From Thereva unica (lineage: Eukaryota > Arthropoda > Insecta > Diptera > Therevidae), in assembly GCA_949987705.1 (NCBI GenBank), contig OX465281.1:26830942-26894941 (forward strand): a stretch of 64,000 nt of DNA, read 5' to 3'. This document shows, one piece after another, positions 1-11,899 of the stretch. The notes under the pieces were generated by a model. That model was not told where the DNA came from. It ran no database searches and was given only the letters and a program-made list of their open reading frames with translations. A program made the translations under genes and the position numbers. The first letter of the stretch is position 1, and every line of letters starts with the position of its first letter.

Positions 1-960
1 CTAGAGCTATGGGGGGTATTCCGCAACTCCCGTAAGAGCAACTATATAAGTCTTCAAGCTAAAAAGAAGATCTGCAGACAAGTTTTTCAGGTAGAAGAAT
101 AGAGACTGAACAGCAGGACCCTACAAGTTCAAAAAGACCTCGATGAAGGAAGAGTTAGACAAGCGTACAAAGGAATACGTTAGGTCAGCAATAAGTTTCA
201 TCCAAGAAGGGAGATCTGCAGAGACATAGCTGGGATGGGATAGGTCGAGAGAATATTATCAAAACTTATTAAATCCAATTGCAAAATGTGCAACGAATAG
301 CTCACTGGCCAAATTTAAGATCCAAAATGCAGTAACGGAAGAGTTTGATGTACGAAAAGGGTATGGACCGTGCTCTGAACATCAACGAAGAAAAACAAAG
401 ATTACAACAATCCAGAGCTAGAAGATTTAGAATGGGAACAAATGAGACTATCGATGAACACAACCTGGATGTAGTCAGTCCAATCTTACAATTACAAAAG
501 AAGCAGAAAAAAGAAAAGAGATAACTGGACGAAAACTACGCCTATAGTAGAGCATATTATGCCCAAAAGTAAATACAGCACTAAAGAATTGTGCAGAGAA
601 AAGTTAAACTCTCACCAACCATACAAAAAACTCAGATGCATTAATAGACCCAACAAGAGGGGTGGGACATGACGAAGGCAAACAACAACAGCGAACTGTA
701 TGACATTTTTGACAAACCTTTATAAAAATTTACAGATTAAGACGAGCCGGCCACGTAATGAGGATGGAGCACAACCTTATTCCAGAACGGCTCATTGTAG
801 CAAAACTTGCGGGATATAGAGACTAGTAGGCAATCCTAGAAGGAGATGGATAGACTCTGCGATGGGTGACGCAGTGCCAGTGCTCAACATTCGGTACTGT
901 AGTGCCATTGCATGGAGCGAAACTGGCGATTGGAGCAGATTTCAGTACTGAAACTCTGTT
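1..960 (+). pseudogene. RTE-like LINE remnant (RT and 3' end)
   Basis: Degenerate non-LTR retrotransposon without an open frame. Short stretches translate to recognisable LINE peptides: around 313-350 a segment resembling the RT motif that precedes the QG-D box (QNAVTEEF), repeated in the relic at 4.24 kb, and around 742-850 the C-terminal signature RLRWAGHVMRM...IPERL typical of RTE-type proteins. The end near 900-960 resembles the 3' tails of the related copies at 4.5 kb and 62.15 kb. Many stops and frameshifts. The 5' part lies outside the window or is lost. Family assignment (RTE-like) is inference from these short motifs. Confidence 0.55.
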
Positions 961-1189
961 AACGAATCAAATAACCATCATGTCTAAAATATTTCAAAAT
1001 TGCAAAAATCCAAAATAGGATTAAATGCACGACTATTGCAGTTATTCTAATGTGATGTGCAACGATACGATACCAGTCATTAAATATTGTTGGCAATCTC
1101 TTGAATTTACGACGATATTTTTAATGTTAGAAAAATTGATCCATTTTTTATCAGTCCATTTTGTTGTTCTTGTCATAGTGTAATAGTGT

Positions 1190-1350
1190 TTAGTGATTTG
1201 AAGGTTGGATAGGATAGGATAGGTTACGAGGGGTCTGTGGAATGCTCTAAAAGATGGCGCTGAACTCAACATTTGAACAATGGGATGTCGTGCGAGTTTG
1301 GAAATACTGACTTCAGATGGTAGTTCCACAGTCGTGTTTTCCTATATAAA
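1190..1350 (-). pseudogene. Family J LINE 3'-end fragment
   Basis: The segment from about 1200 to 1345 is similar to 49480-49625 and, in part, to 31495-31545, which are 3' ends of the antisense jockey/CR1-type LINE called family J here. On the minus strand it encodes a decayed version of the protein's last 30-40 residues. It ends in a short array of GGATA (1206-1222), matching the tandem tail of the other copies. A 5'-truncated dead copy. Confidence 0.6.
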
Positions 1351-2815
1351 GGGTGATCTGTTGGTTTATTTTTGAAACTAGATAACCCGGCAATCCGGGT
1401 CCTGCCTGAAATTAATTAACTCACTGGAAGACCCATCGAAACAACAAAAGTGATATCAATTTAGATCAAAATTATTTATTTCAGTTATTTAAATTGTAAT
1501 GGGTAATGTTTTGGTGTTCATTGCAATGCCTTTACTATTATATACCATGTTTTTCGTTTTGCTGTCTACGTATAGGAACAAAGCTGATGGTTTGCCAACG
1601 CCCGCCGCGCCGTGTGAGAAGCACGAATACTAGAAATTGAACCTTCCTCTTTCAAAATGCATAAATTCCCAGGGAATGTGATGAGTCCGGTTCAAGTATC
1701 TACTTTGATTTTCGCATATCCAACAATTGTTTCGAAAACACGTCTGTAGTTTGGTCATTTTGCAACTAAACTGGCATGATTGAAGTCGGTATAAGTGTTT
1801 TAACGTGGCGCCACAAATTAGACGATTTCAGTCACGCGTCGCAATGACGGGAAGTGTCCGACGAAAATCACCGGCCAACTATATCAATGCACCACCAAAA
1901 AGGTATTGATTTCCGCGCAGATCTTGCATTGTTCGATCCAAGACTTCCAATGATATTTTATGCGCCATTAAATGATTATTTTGCCTTGTTTTAAAATTTT
2001 CGCCATTCCACATGTCTTAGAAATGTTGCATATTCGGTTTTCGTGTATCTGAATATTTAGTGAGAGTCATCTAAGAAGGTGGCAGCGATTCCTGAAGATG
2101 CCAGTGCCAAGGCAATCTGACCTTGCGATCGTATTGTTGCCAAGATAAAAGTTATACTGAATGTTTCTCGCGTGCCCCAGGTTCATCTTCTTTGACAGTT
2201 CTTGAAAAGGCTCGAGAACCCGCTGTCAAACTTATCGATGATCACTTTTCACACCTCGATAAACCTATTCGGCCACCGAAGGAATGTACCATTTTTGACA
2301 AAATTTTAATACCACCATAGTCATTGTTTTATTGAAATTAACGCTATTCTGCGTAGATGCAAAATTTTTCCTGCAATACAGAAATAGCTTTCAAGTGCAC
2401 TACGGCCTCGAAATTCCTTTGTAAGTAAAACGGCTCTATGGTAGAGAAATCCATAATCAGTCTATACGTCCTAACTCGTATAACCCCCTACGAGCATCAT
2501 TAGCCTCGTCCTCACATATCCCGTGATCCGAACCATATGGCGGAGTGGTGCTACACCTACAACTACTGATTTTTTGAGCTTGGTTTTCAAATAAGCTCTT
2601 AGGGCTGTAAACATCATCGAGGAATACCTTTAACCAAGAGTCAAGGACTGGACAAGGATATGTTTAAAATGCTTGGACACCAAAACATGAAAAGATGGGG
2701 TTTGGCAATTTTTTCCTAATATTTTCAAAACCGCGAGGGTTTAGTATCACGACTTTTGTCCACGTTTTTGCATGTGGATCTCTCGTTCTTGACTTTATGC
2801 GGAGCGAACTCAGTT
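1351..2815. other. No recognisable gene; AT-rich intergenic DNA
   Basis: Short open frames only, none resembling a known family. One small hairpin is visible (ACCCGG 1385-1390 with CCGGGT 1395-1400). The open frame at 2123-2320 (65 codons) has no recognisable motif. I see no RNA gene. Confidence 0.5.
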
Positions 2816-2983
2816 GACTCCCCATTTATAAATTGTGACTAGTCACAAGTCAGAAGCTAGAAGTTAGAAGCTTGTCATTGACAGTTTGATTATTGTGACT
2901 ATCACCTGTTTTGGTACTCTAAGCACTCGTTTTCGGATTCTCTAAATATTTAACTGCAAAATTAGAATACCGAAATGCCTCAA

Positions 2984-3050
2984 GTTGACACTCACCACAC
3001 AGTTGTGATTGCGTTGTGACTTGTGATAGTTTTTAGTATACGGCTATATG
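2984..3050 (+). repeat. Dispersed repeat, copy 1
   Basis: About 60 bp that recur at 5518-5573 with roughly 85% identity by eye; the shared core is TTGTGATTGCGTTGTGAC followed by a TTTTTAG...ATACGG end. The neighbourhood (2826-2850) also holds TCACAAGTCA in the opposite sense, so this may be one end of a small TIR element, but no target duplication was found. Confidence 0.4.
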
Positions 3051-3055
3051 GGTTA

Positions 3056-4195
3056 ACTTCGTTGATGTATACGCCGAGAAGAATTCAGTAGAATTCATAA
3101 ACCTTAACAGACTTCTCCGCACTGGAGTCGAGGGAGGGATTCGAGGGCATGTATGAAGAAGAAAGAAAGTTATCACTGACAGTATTGTAGGAGAAAGCCC
3201 CTTAGGTAGACTGCGAAAAAGAGCATCAGAGCAATTTTATACATCAAACTTAGCGACTCGTGGCGAAGAGTTAGGCTGTAATATCTTTGGAAGAATGGAA
3301 CCAGTTGGCTCATAACACATATAGATATACCCACTATGTCTAGACAAAGCATATGTCAATTGGGCGCCCCTTATTATATGCAATTTTCATATTTTATAGT
3401 AATTTTTGATACTGCGTATGTTTTTACTCATATTTTTACGACAGAAATAGAATCTGTGAAGGTTAAAATATTTTTAAAAATTTCCACTCCCATACCCTAC
3501 CCCCTCCCCAAAACCTTAAAAAATATGGATTTATTTTAATCAAGTCCTACTCATTAAAAAAAGGATCATTAATAACAACAACAAAAGGCCGTGAGTGCTT
3601 GGAGCACTGACGTCATGCTTCACCTTATACACGCCAAATTAATTAAGAAATTTTTGCATGGACGTGAAGCTCTTAATTTATTTAACGATGTCTCCTCTGA
3701 CAACACAAAAAAACAACCAGCAGCAACATGCGAACACGTTCCTCCTGCACAGTTTGCGCGCTTGTTATTATTATTATCATTTTTTTTAAACATTTACCTG
3801 TCCAGGTAAAAACACAGGTTTTCAGCCAATTTTTATGAGTGTTATTATTTCTTTGCAGGTTGCGTGGCAAATTCTACTTAGATACCAACGAGGAGCCTCC
3901 ATTTGGCAAGAATTATCCTAGCAGCACGTGATGCTAATAATAGGCTTAGAATGTTGTAAATATTTCATTTAATTTTAAATAATCGCTTTTAAGTTCTGCA
4001 CCCTTTTTTTAGTAAGTTATAAGTTGTAAGTAGCGCATTCTGAAAGCACATGTTTTTTATGTATACATAGATCTCATTCAAAGTATCGATTGTAGTTCAT
4101 TATTTTTTTGTCATTTTAAATAAATAATATGAAAATTAATTTTGTTTTATTTTGTGTATGAGTGGAAATTGTCCATCGGTAAATGAGTGAAGCCA
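3056..4195. other. No recognisable gene
   Basis: AT-rich sequence with homopolymer runs; small open frames (67-76 codons) show no family motif. A stretch around 3830-3870 resembles an intron end by chance only. I see nothing functional. Confidence 0.45.
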
Positions 4196-4199
4196 CTAC

Positions 4200-4560
4200 A
4201 GAAAGAGAATAACTCGCTGATTAAAGTAAAGATTGAAAATGCAGTAACAGAAGAGTTCAAAGTAAGACATAGGAATAGGCGATGGACTGGCCCCAATGCA
4301 TCTCAACCTCACAAAGCAACAGACTAAAACAAGTCGACTACGTAATCAGAATGGAGGACGACCGTATTCCAAGATACAGCTCAAGGTAGCAGAAATTTCG
4401 GGAAGAAGTCCAGTAGGCAGACCCAGAAGGTGATGGACATTTGGAACAGAGAGATGTTGCAACGGATCGTTAAACGGCAGAGACGGCCAGGGCCCGATTT
4501 GGGCTGTAGCACCATTGGATGTATGGTATCACACCTTATACTTTGCACTAAGAATAAGAA
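4200..4560 (+). pseudogene. RTE-like LINE 3'-end remnant
   Basis: Second decayed copy related to 1-960: both carry the AATGCAGTAAC-GAAGAGTT stretch (4236-4257 and 318-338). Its end, GGGCCCGATTTGGGCTGTAG at 4491-4510, resembles the 3' end of the RTE element at 62.14 kb. Frame is broken throughout. It encodes recognisable shreds of the LINE C-terminus only. Confidence 0.5.
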
Positions 4561-4891
4561 CAAGGTAACATTACTACCAGTAATGATGGACTGAATCAAA
4601 AACATAATCAAGCTTAGGAGGCACTCTTTATACTACCGCTGCGTCATGTCGTATAAGGCTTGGTGGGAAGTGGTATGACTATGAGGTTCCGGTACCCCCT
4701 CTTTGCTCCGTTACTTCTCCTTGCCTACAAGCCTGGGGGTTTATGTCCGTCGTGCGGTGTGCTTTTGGTGACAGGATTTTTTTTTCACTGACGCCATGTG
4801 GTGAGAATGTTACTTCGGTCTGGCAGCGGGGAATGTGCGCGACCGCCTGTCTATAGAACCTCATTCACACACAGGCCACCGACAGGCCATA

Positions 4892-5382
4892 AGGCCCAAC
4901 TATAATGCACGTAAGAAACGCACGTCATCTCGGCGCTCTCATGGAAATTAATGTGTTCGGCCATATTGGACGTACGTCAGTCATATTTTATTTCGTTAAG
5001 TTTCGTTAAACGTAAAAATGGGAAAAGAACCGCGCTCTACGTACGTTTTGTGAGATGATTTGTAGTTACATCGATGAAAGCTAATTTTTTGTTGTTGTTT
5101 TGTGGTTTTTAGAGAAAAAAGAGTATGGAAAATGTTGTGGTTCAAATGCATGATAGCGATTTTGATGAGAAATTTATTATAATTGAAAATAAACACGATT
5201 ATTAATAATATGCAAATATTAATAGCCTAGTTTTAATAGTCAATGAATAATATTCAAGCATTTTAATAATTTTAAACTTTGAAGTCTCTCCCAATACGCA
5301 AACCAATTAGTCGGTTTTGCGTTTGACGAAATTTACGCACGTCAATTGACGTGCGTTTCTTACGTGCATTATAGTTGGGCCT
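4892..5382. mobile_element. MITE, 491 bp, 36-bp perfect TIRs
   Basis: Terminal inverted repeats 4892-4927 and 5347-5382 are identical over 36 bp, starting AGGCCCAACTATAATGCACG. The element is flanked by ATA on both sides (4889-4891 and 5383-5385), a 3-bp target duplication. It has no transposase gene. A plus-strand ATG at 5018 opens a short frame (MGKEPRST...), and a downstream frame ends ...ENKHDY-stop near 5200. These may be the start and end of a lost transposase, but that is inference. A 3-bp duplication fits PIF/Harbinger-like elements, but the superfamily is not proven. Confidence 0.8.
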
Positions 5383-5517
5383 ATAGCCTTAAGGTTTCTC
5401 TACCGCCAGGAAATGTCCGTGGTGCCTAGAAGTATGCAGGGGTAGTGTTTGAAGTTATATAACGGGTGGTGCCTAGAGCTATGCAAAATAGGATTTTGGG
5501 AGCGTTGGGGGGCGCGG

Positions 5518-5573
5518 CGACTCACCCTACATTTGTGATTGCGTTGTGACATGTGATTGTTTTTAGAATACGG
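5518..5573 (+). repeat. Dispersed repeat, copy 2
   Basis: Second copy of the short repeat at 2984-3050, directly upstream of the LOA-like remnant. Core TTGTGATTGCGTTGTGAC is identical in both. Confidence 0.4.
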
Positions 5574-5579
5574 TGGTTA

Positions 5580-7165
5580 GATGCTGACAAACTCTACTGT
5601 ATCGTCAAATCTTTGTAGGCCGGCCATATACCAAAGAGAATTACTGTGTACGACATCCCTTATGTGAGCGATTCATTGGCGAAAGACCTGTAGTGGCGGG
5701 TGAGCAATGTGTGCACGCATAGCATCCACCAAGCCATCATATTCGAGGTGAGTCAGGTATAGGAGCGAAGATGGGCTAGGTGCTAGGTGTGGCTAAAGGA
5801 TGGGCCGTTAAGAAACTAGACGCAGCGGTGTTTGAGGTATCCCTGCATGGTGTGAGGTCAGCAGGAGGTGGTAGGGAATGGGTAGATCATATTGGAAATG
5901 AATGAAACAGGCTTGCGACGCGTCCATGCCGCGGTGGCCAGCAGCCGTCGTTATTGACCAAACTTCTGGTGGAATGCAGAGATCGACAAATGCCGAAGGG
6001 CTTGCCTGAAAGCGAGAAGGAGAACTCCTAGAATCCGGAACGATCCGTATTTCGACGAGCTCCTTAAGAGATGTAAGGAAACTAGAAAAAGGCTGGACAG
6101 GGCCATCGCTAGAAGTAAATCCGAGCCTTCAGAAGGTTGTGCAGAGAAGCAGATTCGGACCCCTGGGGCGGTGTCTGTTAAATGGCCATGTCAGCGGTCA
6201 TGGGGAAGCGCTCTCTGCCGATTACCTGCCCGTGTTGCACCACAGCAAGGTGTACGTCCTATTTCCACAAAACACACGCACCGGTGATCCACCCACCCAT
6301 CAGATGGGGCCAGAAGAGCTACCTGTAGTAACCGCAGGGGAGATTCTGGAGGTTGCATAAAGTGCAAAAAGGTAGACATCAATAAGGCCTCTGGCATGGA
6401 TGGCTTACCTCACAAAGCGGCTAAGCTAGCAGACTCCACAGAGTGCCTAAGAGAGGGATCTTCCTAGAAACTCGTAATCGTGCCAAAGCCGAACAAGCCT
6501 TTAGGGGAACCATCATCCTATAGACCGATATGTCTTCTTAGTTGCATAGGCAAAGTTTTCGAGGGGGTCATCTGTAACAGGGGGTCATCTGTAACAAAGC
6601 GTCTGAGATTTGTGCAGGTCTCACAAAAATGCTGCTCAACGTTGAGGTCCTAGATGGAGTCAACGCCTCCTATTGTGAAGGGTGGTTAGTTCAGTGCTTC
6701 TGTACGCATCGCCAGTGTGGGCAGCAGCGTTGAGCAGAAATGTGCTTTCCGCGCTTGCTGCACATTCAGAACCACGGTCGACGACGCGGCGTGCGAGATA
6801 GCGGGGATGATCCCCATAGACATATTGGTGAGAGAAGGCATGAGTCTCTAAGAACCAGACCTACATTTATCGTTTTGGGCGCCATGATTCATCGTTATAC
6901 CCGATATGCCCAGGGATGCAGGAAGTCGCAAAGCGTATCTCTTTTAGCTGCTCGAGATTCGCCGATGAATGGTCAGAATTGTAAGAAACGGCCGAGGCGC
7001 AACTAACGCCGGAAAACATACTAGGCCACATAATGAGATCCGAGGGAATGTGGAGAAAAGTGAAAGCAACGCTGACGGTCATCCACAGAATATTAAGGTT
7101 GGAAGAAGCCAAAAGAAATAGAGAAAGGCGAAGAAATGCAAGAGGTAATAACACCTAAATAAAGC
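5580..7165 (+). pseudogene. LOA/R1-like LINE remnant (endonuclease end, RT, C-terminus)
   Basis: Reading through many stops and frameshifts, the order of a jockey-superfamily ORF2 is visible. There is an endonuclease C-terminus (...THSIHQAIIFEV, 5703-5753), a linker (WWNAEIDKCRRACLKARRR, about 5968-6024), RT motif 1-2 (DINKASGMDGLPHKA then VPKPNKPLGEPSSYRPICLL, 6375-6540), then a jump to the C-terminus (VDDAACEIAGMIPIDILVREG, 6778-6840, and ENILGHIMRSEGMW, 7012-7056). The RT catalytic core is deleted. The 3' end lies just after the stop near 7155. The antisense copy at 10.96-11.69 kb belongs to the same or a close family. Confidence 0.7.
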
Positions 7166-7440
7166 TAAACGCATCCGTGTATAGATTAGATTCCAACATA
7201 ACATGCGGGATCAGCCAGTAATGGGCGTATGAGTCGTGGCGGTACCATCTCCTGAAAAAAAGGACGATGATCTTCTGCAGGGGTATTAGTTGATTGGCTG
7301 GATTGACAATGGAAGCTCCCGCGTTCATCTTTGGAAAACTAGCTCCTTTCTTTCTATTATTGCAACGTGTTCTTGCTTTTCTCAATCAGGTCACCCATCT
7401 TTTTGTGGAGTGTCATCAAAATTTCAATAACAAAGAAAAG
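7166..7440. other. No recognisable gene
   Basis: Between the LOA remnant and the SINE fragment. Two overlapping short frames of opposite sense, neither resembling a known protein. Confidence 0.4.
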
Positions 7441-7472
7441 GTAGAGCAATGCCCTGCGGGTCGAGCCACACG
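7441..7472 (+). repeat. tRNA-Lys-derived SINE fragment
   Basis: GTAGAGC (A-box end) followed by GCGGGTCGAGCCACACG (B-box arm), the derived form also found at 10874-10895 and 13090-13112. The anticodon arm is missing. A shared change from the canonical tRNA sequence in three places argues for one SINE family rather than three independent tRNA pseudogenes. Confidence 0.5.
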
Positions 7473-7609
7473 TATGGTACCTGTGTGGTTAAACGGATCT
7501 TAAACAATCGTAGTCTGCTGAATTAGGTGGAACTCTGGAGGAATCTACGTCTAGGTTGGTTAATTCGAACCTTTTTTGTTCTGTTGCGGTTCACAACCTG
7601 GTCAGAGAA

Positions 7610-7765
7610 TTCTTATGGAGTAATATGAAGGTTGTCAAGATCATGGTTGGTTTGATTACAGGACTCTGCTCTCTAAATTACCACCAATGGAGACTGACTG
7701 CCTGCCGGCTATACCTCGAAGATGAGTTTGATCTCCACTTTTGCTGTGTCTTTCGCGCGATAGTG
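7610..7765 (+). pseudogene. LOA-like LINE C-terminal fragment
   Basis: Translates to ...LCSLNYHQWRLTACRLYLEDE, which resembles the conserved C-terminal zinc-finger-like segment of R1/LOA LINEs (compare CALNYHLWRIRSAEDPTCRLCLE in the remnant at 24.8 kb). Only this piece remains, within an 86-codon frame starting at 7556. Confidence 0.5.
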
Positions 7766-7799
7766 TTGTTTAACGTGGCTCAAACAGACGCACCTGAGC

Positions 7800-10430
7800 G
7801 AAAAATTAACCGGTAATCGAGAGAAGTGGAAAGATTAAGGACCGAAGCGTAGATTCGAACTACAGACAACCGTGTTGGTATTCGGACGCTTTAACTCCTA
7901 AGTCGGGGCGGGCTAATAAAATATGGATAATGTTAACAGAACAGGGAGGAAACGCAACTATCTAATTTAATTTTCATAGTTGTTGTAGCGATTCGGGTGC
8001 TCAGATAAGACCTTTCAGCCCTGAAGCAGAAATTTTATGTTATTCTCTACCGTTATCAACTAAACTAGAGCGGAAAGCGATGTGGATTGTAAAACCTGAG
8101 AAAGGTGTTTTAACATTGCCTCGCTGGGTTATAGCTGCTGTTTACGTGCATTGAAAAACTAAACCCAAACTTTCAAAACATAAACCAGCGAAACGGGGGA
8201 AAAATAAACTCTCAACTGGAAGAAAGTTTCAATTTAATCGATTAATGCCGTGTTCACAATGTTAAAGTGCTAATTTTGCTATGTGCACAGTGTTGAAGTG
8301 AATTTTCGGACACAATTTAAAAAATGTCAATATCAGCTGTTACATTAAAAAAATATTCACTAAAGAAATTGCCAACAGAATTCTCGATCTTTACTAAAAC
8401 TTGATTTGACCGGATTTTACTTAATTTTAAAATCAAATTTACTTAATTTTTAAGTAAAGTCGATAAAATTTGGCGAAATTTCTGTTAACTGAATTTATCT
8501 CTTTCGGAAAAAATATGTAAGTGCTGCCATCTAATGAACCCGAATGAGAAAAAACGGAAAATTCGATTTTAATTAATTCAATTTTCACAAATTATGCACT
8601 CGCAAAGCTCTCAAATGACTTTTGTCGCAATAATTTTTTTATTTTTAATATATTTTATGTTTTTCAATAGAAAATAAGTAACATAAATAACCTACTTTGG
8701 TACAATAATTCTGCTTGTTCTTTAGTGTGAGAACCAGATGTCACTTGCTTATTCCGAATTTCCGAAATTTGAGTGTTGAAGTTGAAGTAGAGCCAACTTT
8801 AACTCATGTTCTCAAATTTTGACTTGAGATGGAAATAGAGAATTAGGCAGTGGAATGAGCGCGACGAAACATAAAATAAATCCACTTTCTCATTGTGCAC
8901 GAGACATAAAAGTGAAGATTTCGTCAAACAAACCCAGAAACTAAAATAAAATTATAAAGCCTCTCCGTAACTGCAGGGATAGAGCCCTGTGATGTCTGTC
9001 GATACAGCACTAAAAGAAACATCCCTACGAAGGATCCTAGAATACAAACATTTACCCGATAATCCCCGGCATTAATTCGGGGTGACAACTACCCCGAATG
9101 TGTAACGTAAACAAGGACCGGGTGCCTCGTCCCTCTCTTACGCTGTACGCTCTCTCTCGCTTCGTGCTAGGGAGGGACACTACAACTAGAAGTGGCATAG
9201 CCGGAGCTCCATATATCAACCGGAACAGGGCTCTTCTAGCATAGACAGCTGCCAATGATGGTGGTGCCACGACCAGAACAGCCATTCCAAGCCAGCATGT
9301 CCTTCACCGTAGCAGCACAGCGCCGTATGTTCACGTAACAAGGATTTTAGCAGCCCTTCTGGAAGCACAGAACACAGTCCCGAAACTATTCCGGCGGTAG
9401 TTGATGGCGCTCCAACAGCTCCAGTCCCATGGGTGTGTGGTCAAGGCCTTATTTATGGGCTCCGTTTGTCTTTAAGCCCAGGAATTGCTGCAAGTGGTTG
9501 GCTTTGGTTTTTTGCTACCCAGAAAAAAGAAGTGCTGAAAAAACTCGGGGAACGCTGCACAAACAAAAATCAATGGGAACCGAGCAGGACTTGCAATTAA
9601 TAGAATTTTAAAGCCACTGAGTGCCCACCATTGTTCGGCACAGGAATGGGTCCAACTCCGCCTCTCTTGTCCCTCTAGCCCTCCCCTGCCCCGGTCTCGC
9701 TACGTGGCAAAAGTTCCCTTGTAAGTGGAAATGCGCCCAGAATTCGTAATGAAGCCCCGAGTTGAGAAATCCCTTTCAAGAAAGGCCCCGGGAGTAAGAG
9801 GATGTAAACTTATCGATCGGATTCCTTTCAACATCGGAGCAGTTCTGGGAAGGAATTTTTTCCACCGCATGAATCACTTTTTATAACTTTGCCGCTCCAG
9901 TCAAGGATGAAAACATTTGACGAAATCCGTTCATTAGCACAAGAATCGAGGCACTTTAGGATCTGGGCCAAATGCTGCTTTAAGTAATTTAAAATTAAGA
10001 TTAATAGAAATTCTTGGAGAGTTCTTTTCTAATTAATTAGGAGCACATAAGAAGCTTCGGCTTCGTCAAGTTGGTGGAAGTGCTTCAAATACATTTTCAC
10101 ACGATAATTTGCGCTGTTGGTGAAGGAAACGAGAGCGATGTCTAGGGGAACCGCTCAGCCGCTTTTAATACGCCAAGGCGCCAGCTTAATTTAACAATTT
10201 TTAGGAAGAAGGATGTCTTGTGCATTAGGAGTCGTTTATTTCAACGTTCTATACTCTTAACTTACTTCCCGTCATTATGTTAGGTCATAATCAATAGTAC
10301 ATCGTGCGCTTTGCTGTAGATAGTTGGTCTACACTTTTCTAACCATATCAAAGTTTTACATGGATTTAACTAATTCACAGAAGAATAGAGCGACAGCTAG
10401 CAGATGATTCCTGCACTGAGGACATTAGAG
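7800..10430. other. Long stretch without recognisable genes
   Basis: Mostly AT-rich unique-looking sequence. A GC-richer island at 9050-9340 has a 77-codon minus-strand frame (9052-9285) and a small hairpin, ATTCGGGG (9075-9082) with CCCCGAAT (9092-9099). I recognise no protein. No inverted or tandem repeats of note apart from A/T-rich runs at 8400-8470 and 8625-8650. Confidence 0.4.
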
Positions 10431-10448
10431 CAAACTACCAGTCGTTCA

Positions 10449-10482
10449 GGTCATGATGCAATGTCTAGTAGTAAGCTTAGTT
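10449..10482 (+). repeat. Dispersed repeat X (short)
   Basis: About 32 bp (GTCATGATGCAATGTCTAG...AAGCTTAGT) matching 49431-49462 with four differences. The 49.4 kb copy continues upstream into sequence also resembling 4615-4650 (CTACTACC..GTCATGTCGT). Nature unknown; possibly the edge of an uncharacterised element. Confidence 0.35.
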
Positions 10483-10873
10483 TGAAGGATAGACGAACTT
10501 CTGAAGAAAGAATACTAGCCAGGATACTCAATGGTAGACCATCAGAAGAAACAGGAGAATGGATGACGTGCTGCACGAATTTTTAAACAACACCTCAAAT
10601 CGTTCCAACTAAAATCCCCATTGTAACAGTCCGGCATTTTTTGCTCTTCTTCTCCACAAAAAATGTCCTGCCCTAATTTTTTTCCCACTCACTTCACCGT
10701 ATGTCATCCGACGTAAGCGACTCCCCGAGTAGCCCTAATAAGGCATCTCGCTGCCTTTGCTACTGGTTAGGGTATCCGCTTATGTAGATTTCCTAGCAAT
10801 AGCCCTGTATATATTTTTTTCTTAACACCAGGTCCTCACACCTCAATGGACCTAAAAGATCAAGGGTATCGCC

Positions 10874-10895
10874 GGGTCGTGGGTCGAGCCACACG
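10874..10895 (+). repeat. tRNA-Lys-derived SINE fragment
   Basis: GGTCGTGGGTCGAGCCACAC, the same derived T-arm as at 13090-13110 and 7456-7472. The A-box half is not recognisable. Confidence 0.45.
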
Positions 10896-10959
10896 TTTAT
10901 TGCTAGAAGGTAATAAGCTCTCTAAGCACTCTCCACGACTCTTGCGCCCAATACTGGCC

Positions 10960-11690
10960 AATCCCATATAGCACGGCCGATCTATACATATTCATATAAG
11001 CATACACATACATGCACATATATAAATATATGCACATATGTATATATGTATCCATATGTCCTCCTGGGCGTCATGTCTTCACCGCGGGACTGTCCACTAA
11101 GTATTACGTCGCGGTATTCGTTCAGCTTTATTTTGTTGTTATTGCTCATGGCATTTCTTCGTTTTCTTTCGGTTTCTTCCAGCCTTATCTTTCTGCGGAT
11201 GGCCTTCAGCAGTGCTTCCCTCATCATGGGGCCTAGCATGTTTTCTGGCATTAGTGGAACCTCGGCCTTTAATTGGCGAATCTCAAGCAGTTAAAGAAGA
11301 CTTCCCTGGGCGGTGAATCATGGTGCCCGAAACGGTAATGGTATTTCCTACACCAACCACGTCCGCTCAGAAACAGCGCGAGATCGTACCTCAATTCCTC
11401 ACGCTCCCTCTTAACCTATATCTCCACATTTGGGAAGTCTGTGGGTCCAACGATCCTTGATAGACTCGTCCCACTTAATTTGCCATTCCCTGACGGACTC
11501 ACAGCACACAAACTGCCGCCGTACCGTTTTTGGCTCGCCTCTACCATATTTTGCGTCATAGAGACGCATGTCTTCTCTCGCCACAATGTCTATGGCAATC
11601 ATCCCCGCTTTGACGCATTCTACATCGTCGGCCGTGGTCCTGTATCCGCGCGGAGAGTATTTAGCCTGTATGTGCCCCTCCATTTTCTGC
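10960..11690 (-). pseudogene. LOA/R1-like LINE C-terminal remnant
   Basis: On the minus strand the C-terminus of a LINE ORF2 is readable in order. From 11683 down comes RGYRTTADDVECVKAGMIAIDI followed by a segment ending WIxRWTHRLP (tryptophan-rich, typical of R1/LOA). Next is ELRYDLALFLSGRG (about 11390-11340), then MPENMLGPMMREALLKAIRRKIR (11251-11180) before the stop. Frames are shifted between these blocks. Related to the plus-strand copy ending at 7165. A CA/TA microsatellite (10984-11060) lies at the 3' side and may be its tail. Confidence 0.65.
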
Positions 11691-11899
11691 TGTTAGCAGT
11701 CCTGTGTAACGCTGCTACCCACACTGGCGCTGCGGAAAGAAGGATTGAACTAACCACCCTCTCCAATAGGAGGCAGCGACACGGCACGGTCTAGAGTTCC
11801 AATGTCTTAATCTTAGTTTAGCATATTACAAGGGAAAATCGATTAACACCGCAATTCGTGAAGTAAAGTCTACCGTAGAATAAAACCAATTTACATTGG

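Noticed and set aside
1385..1400. Helitron 3' hairpin
   Set aside because: The hairpin is only 6 bp and no CTRR end follows at the expected distance.
10984..11294. Plus-strand frames at 11012-11236 and 11046-11294
   Set aside because: They are antisense shadows of the minus-strand LINE C-terminus and a TA/CA microsatellite.
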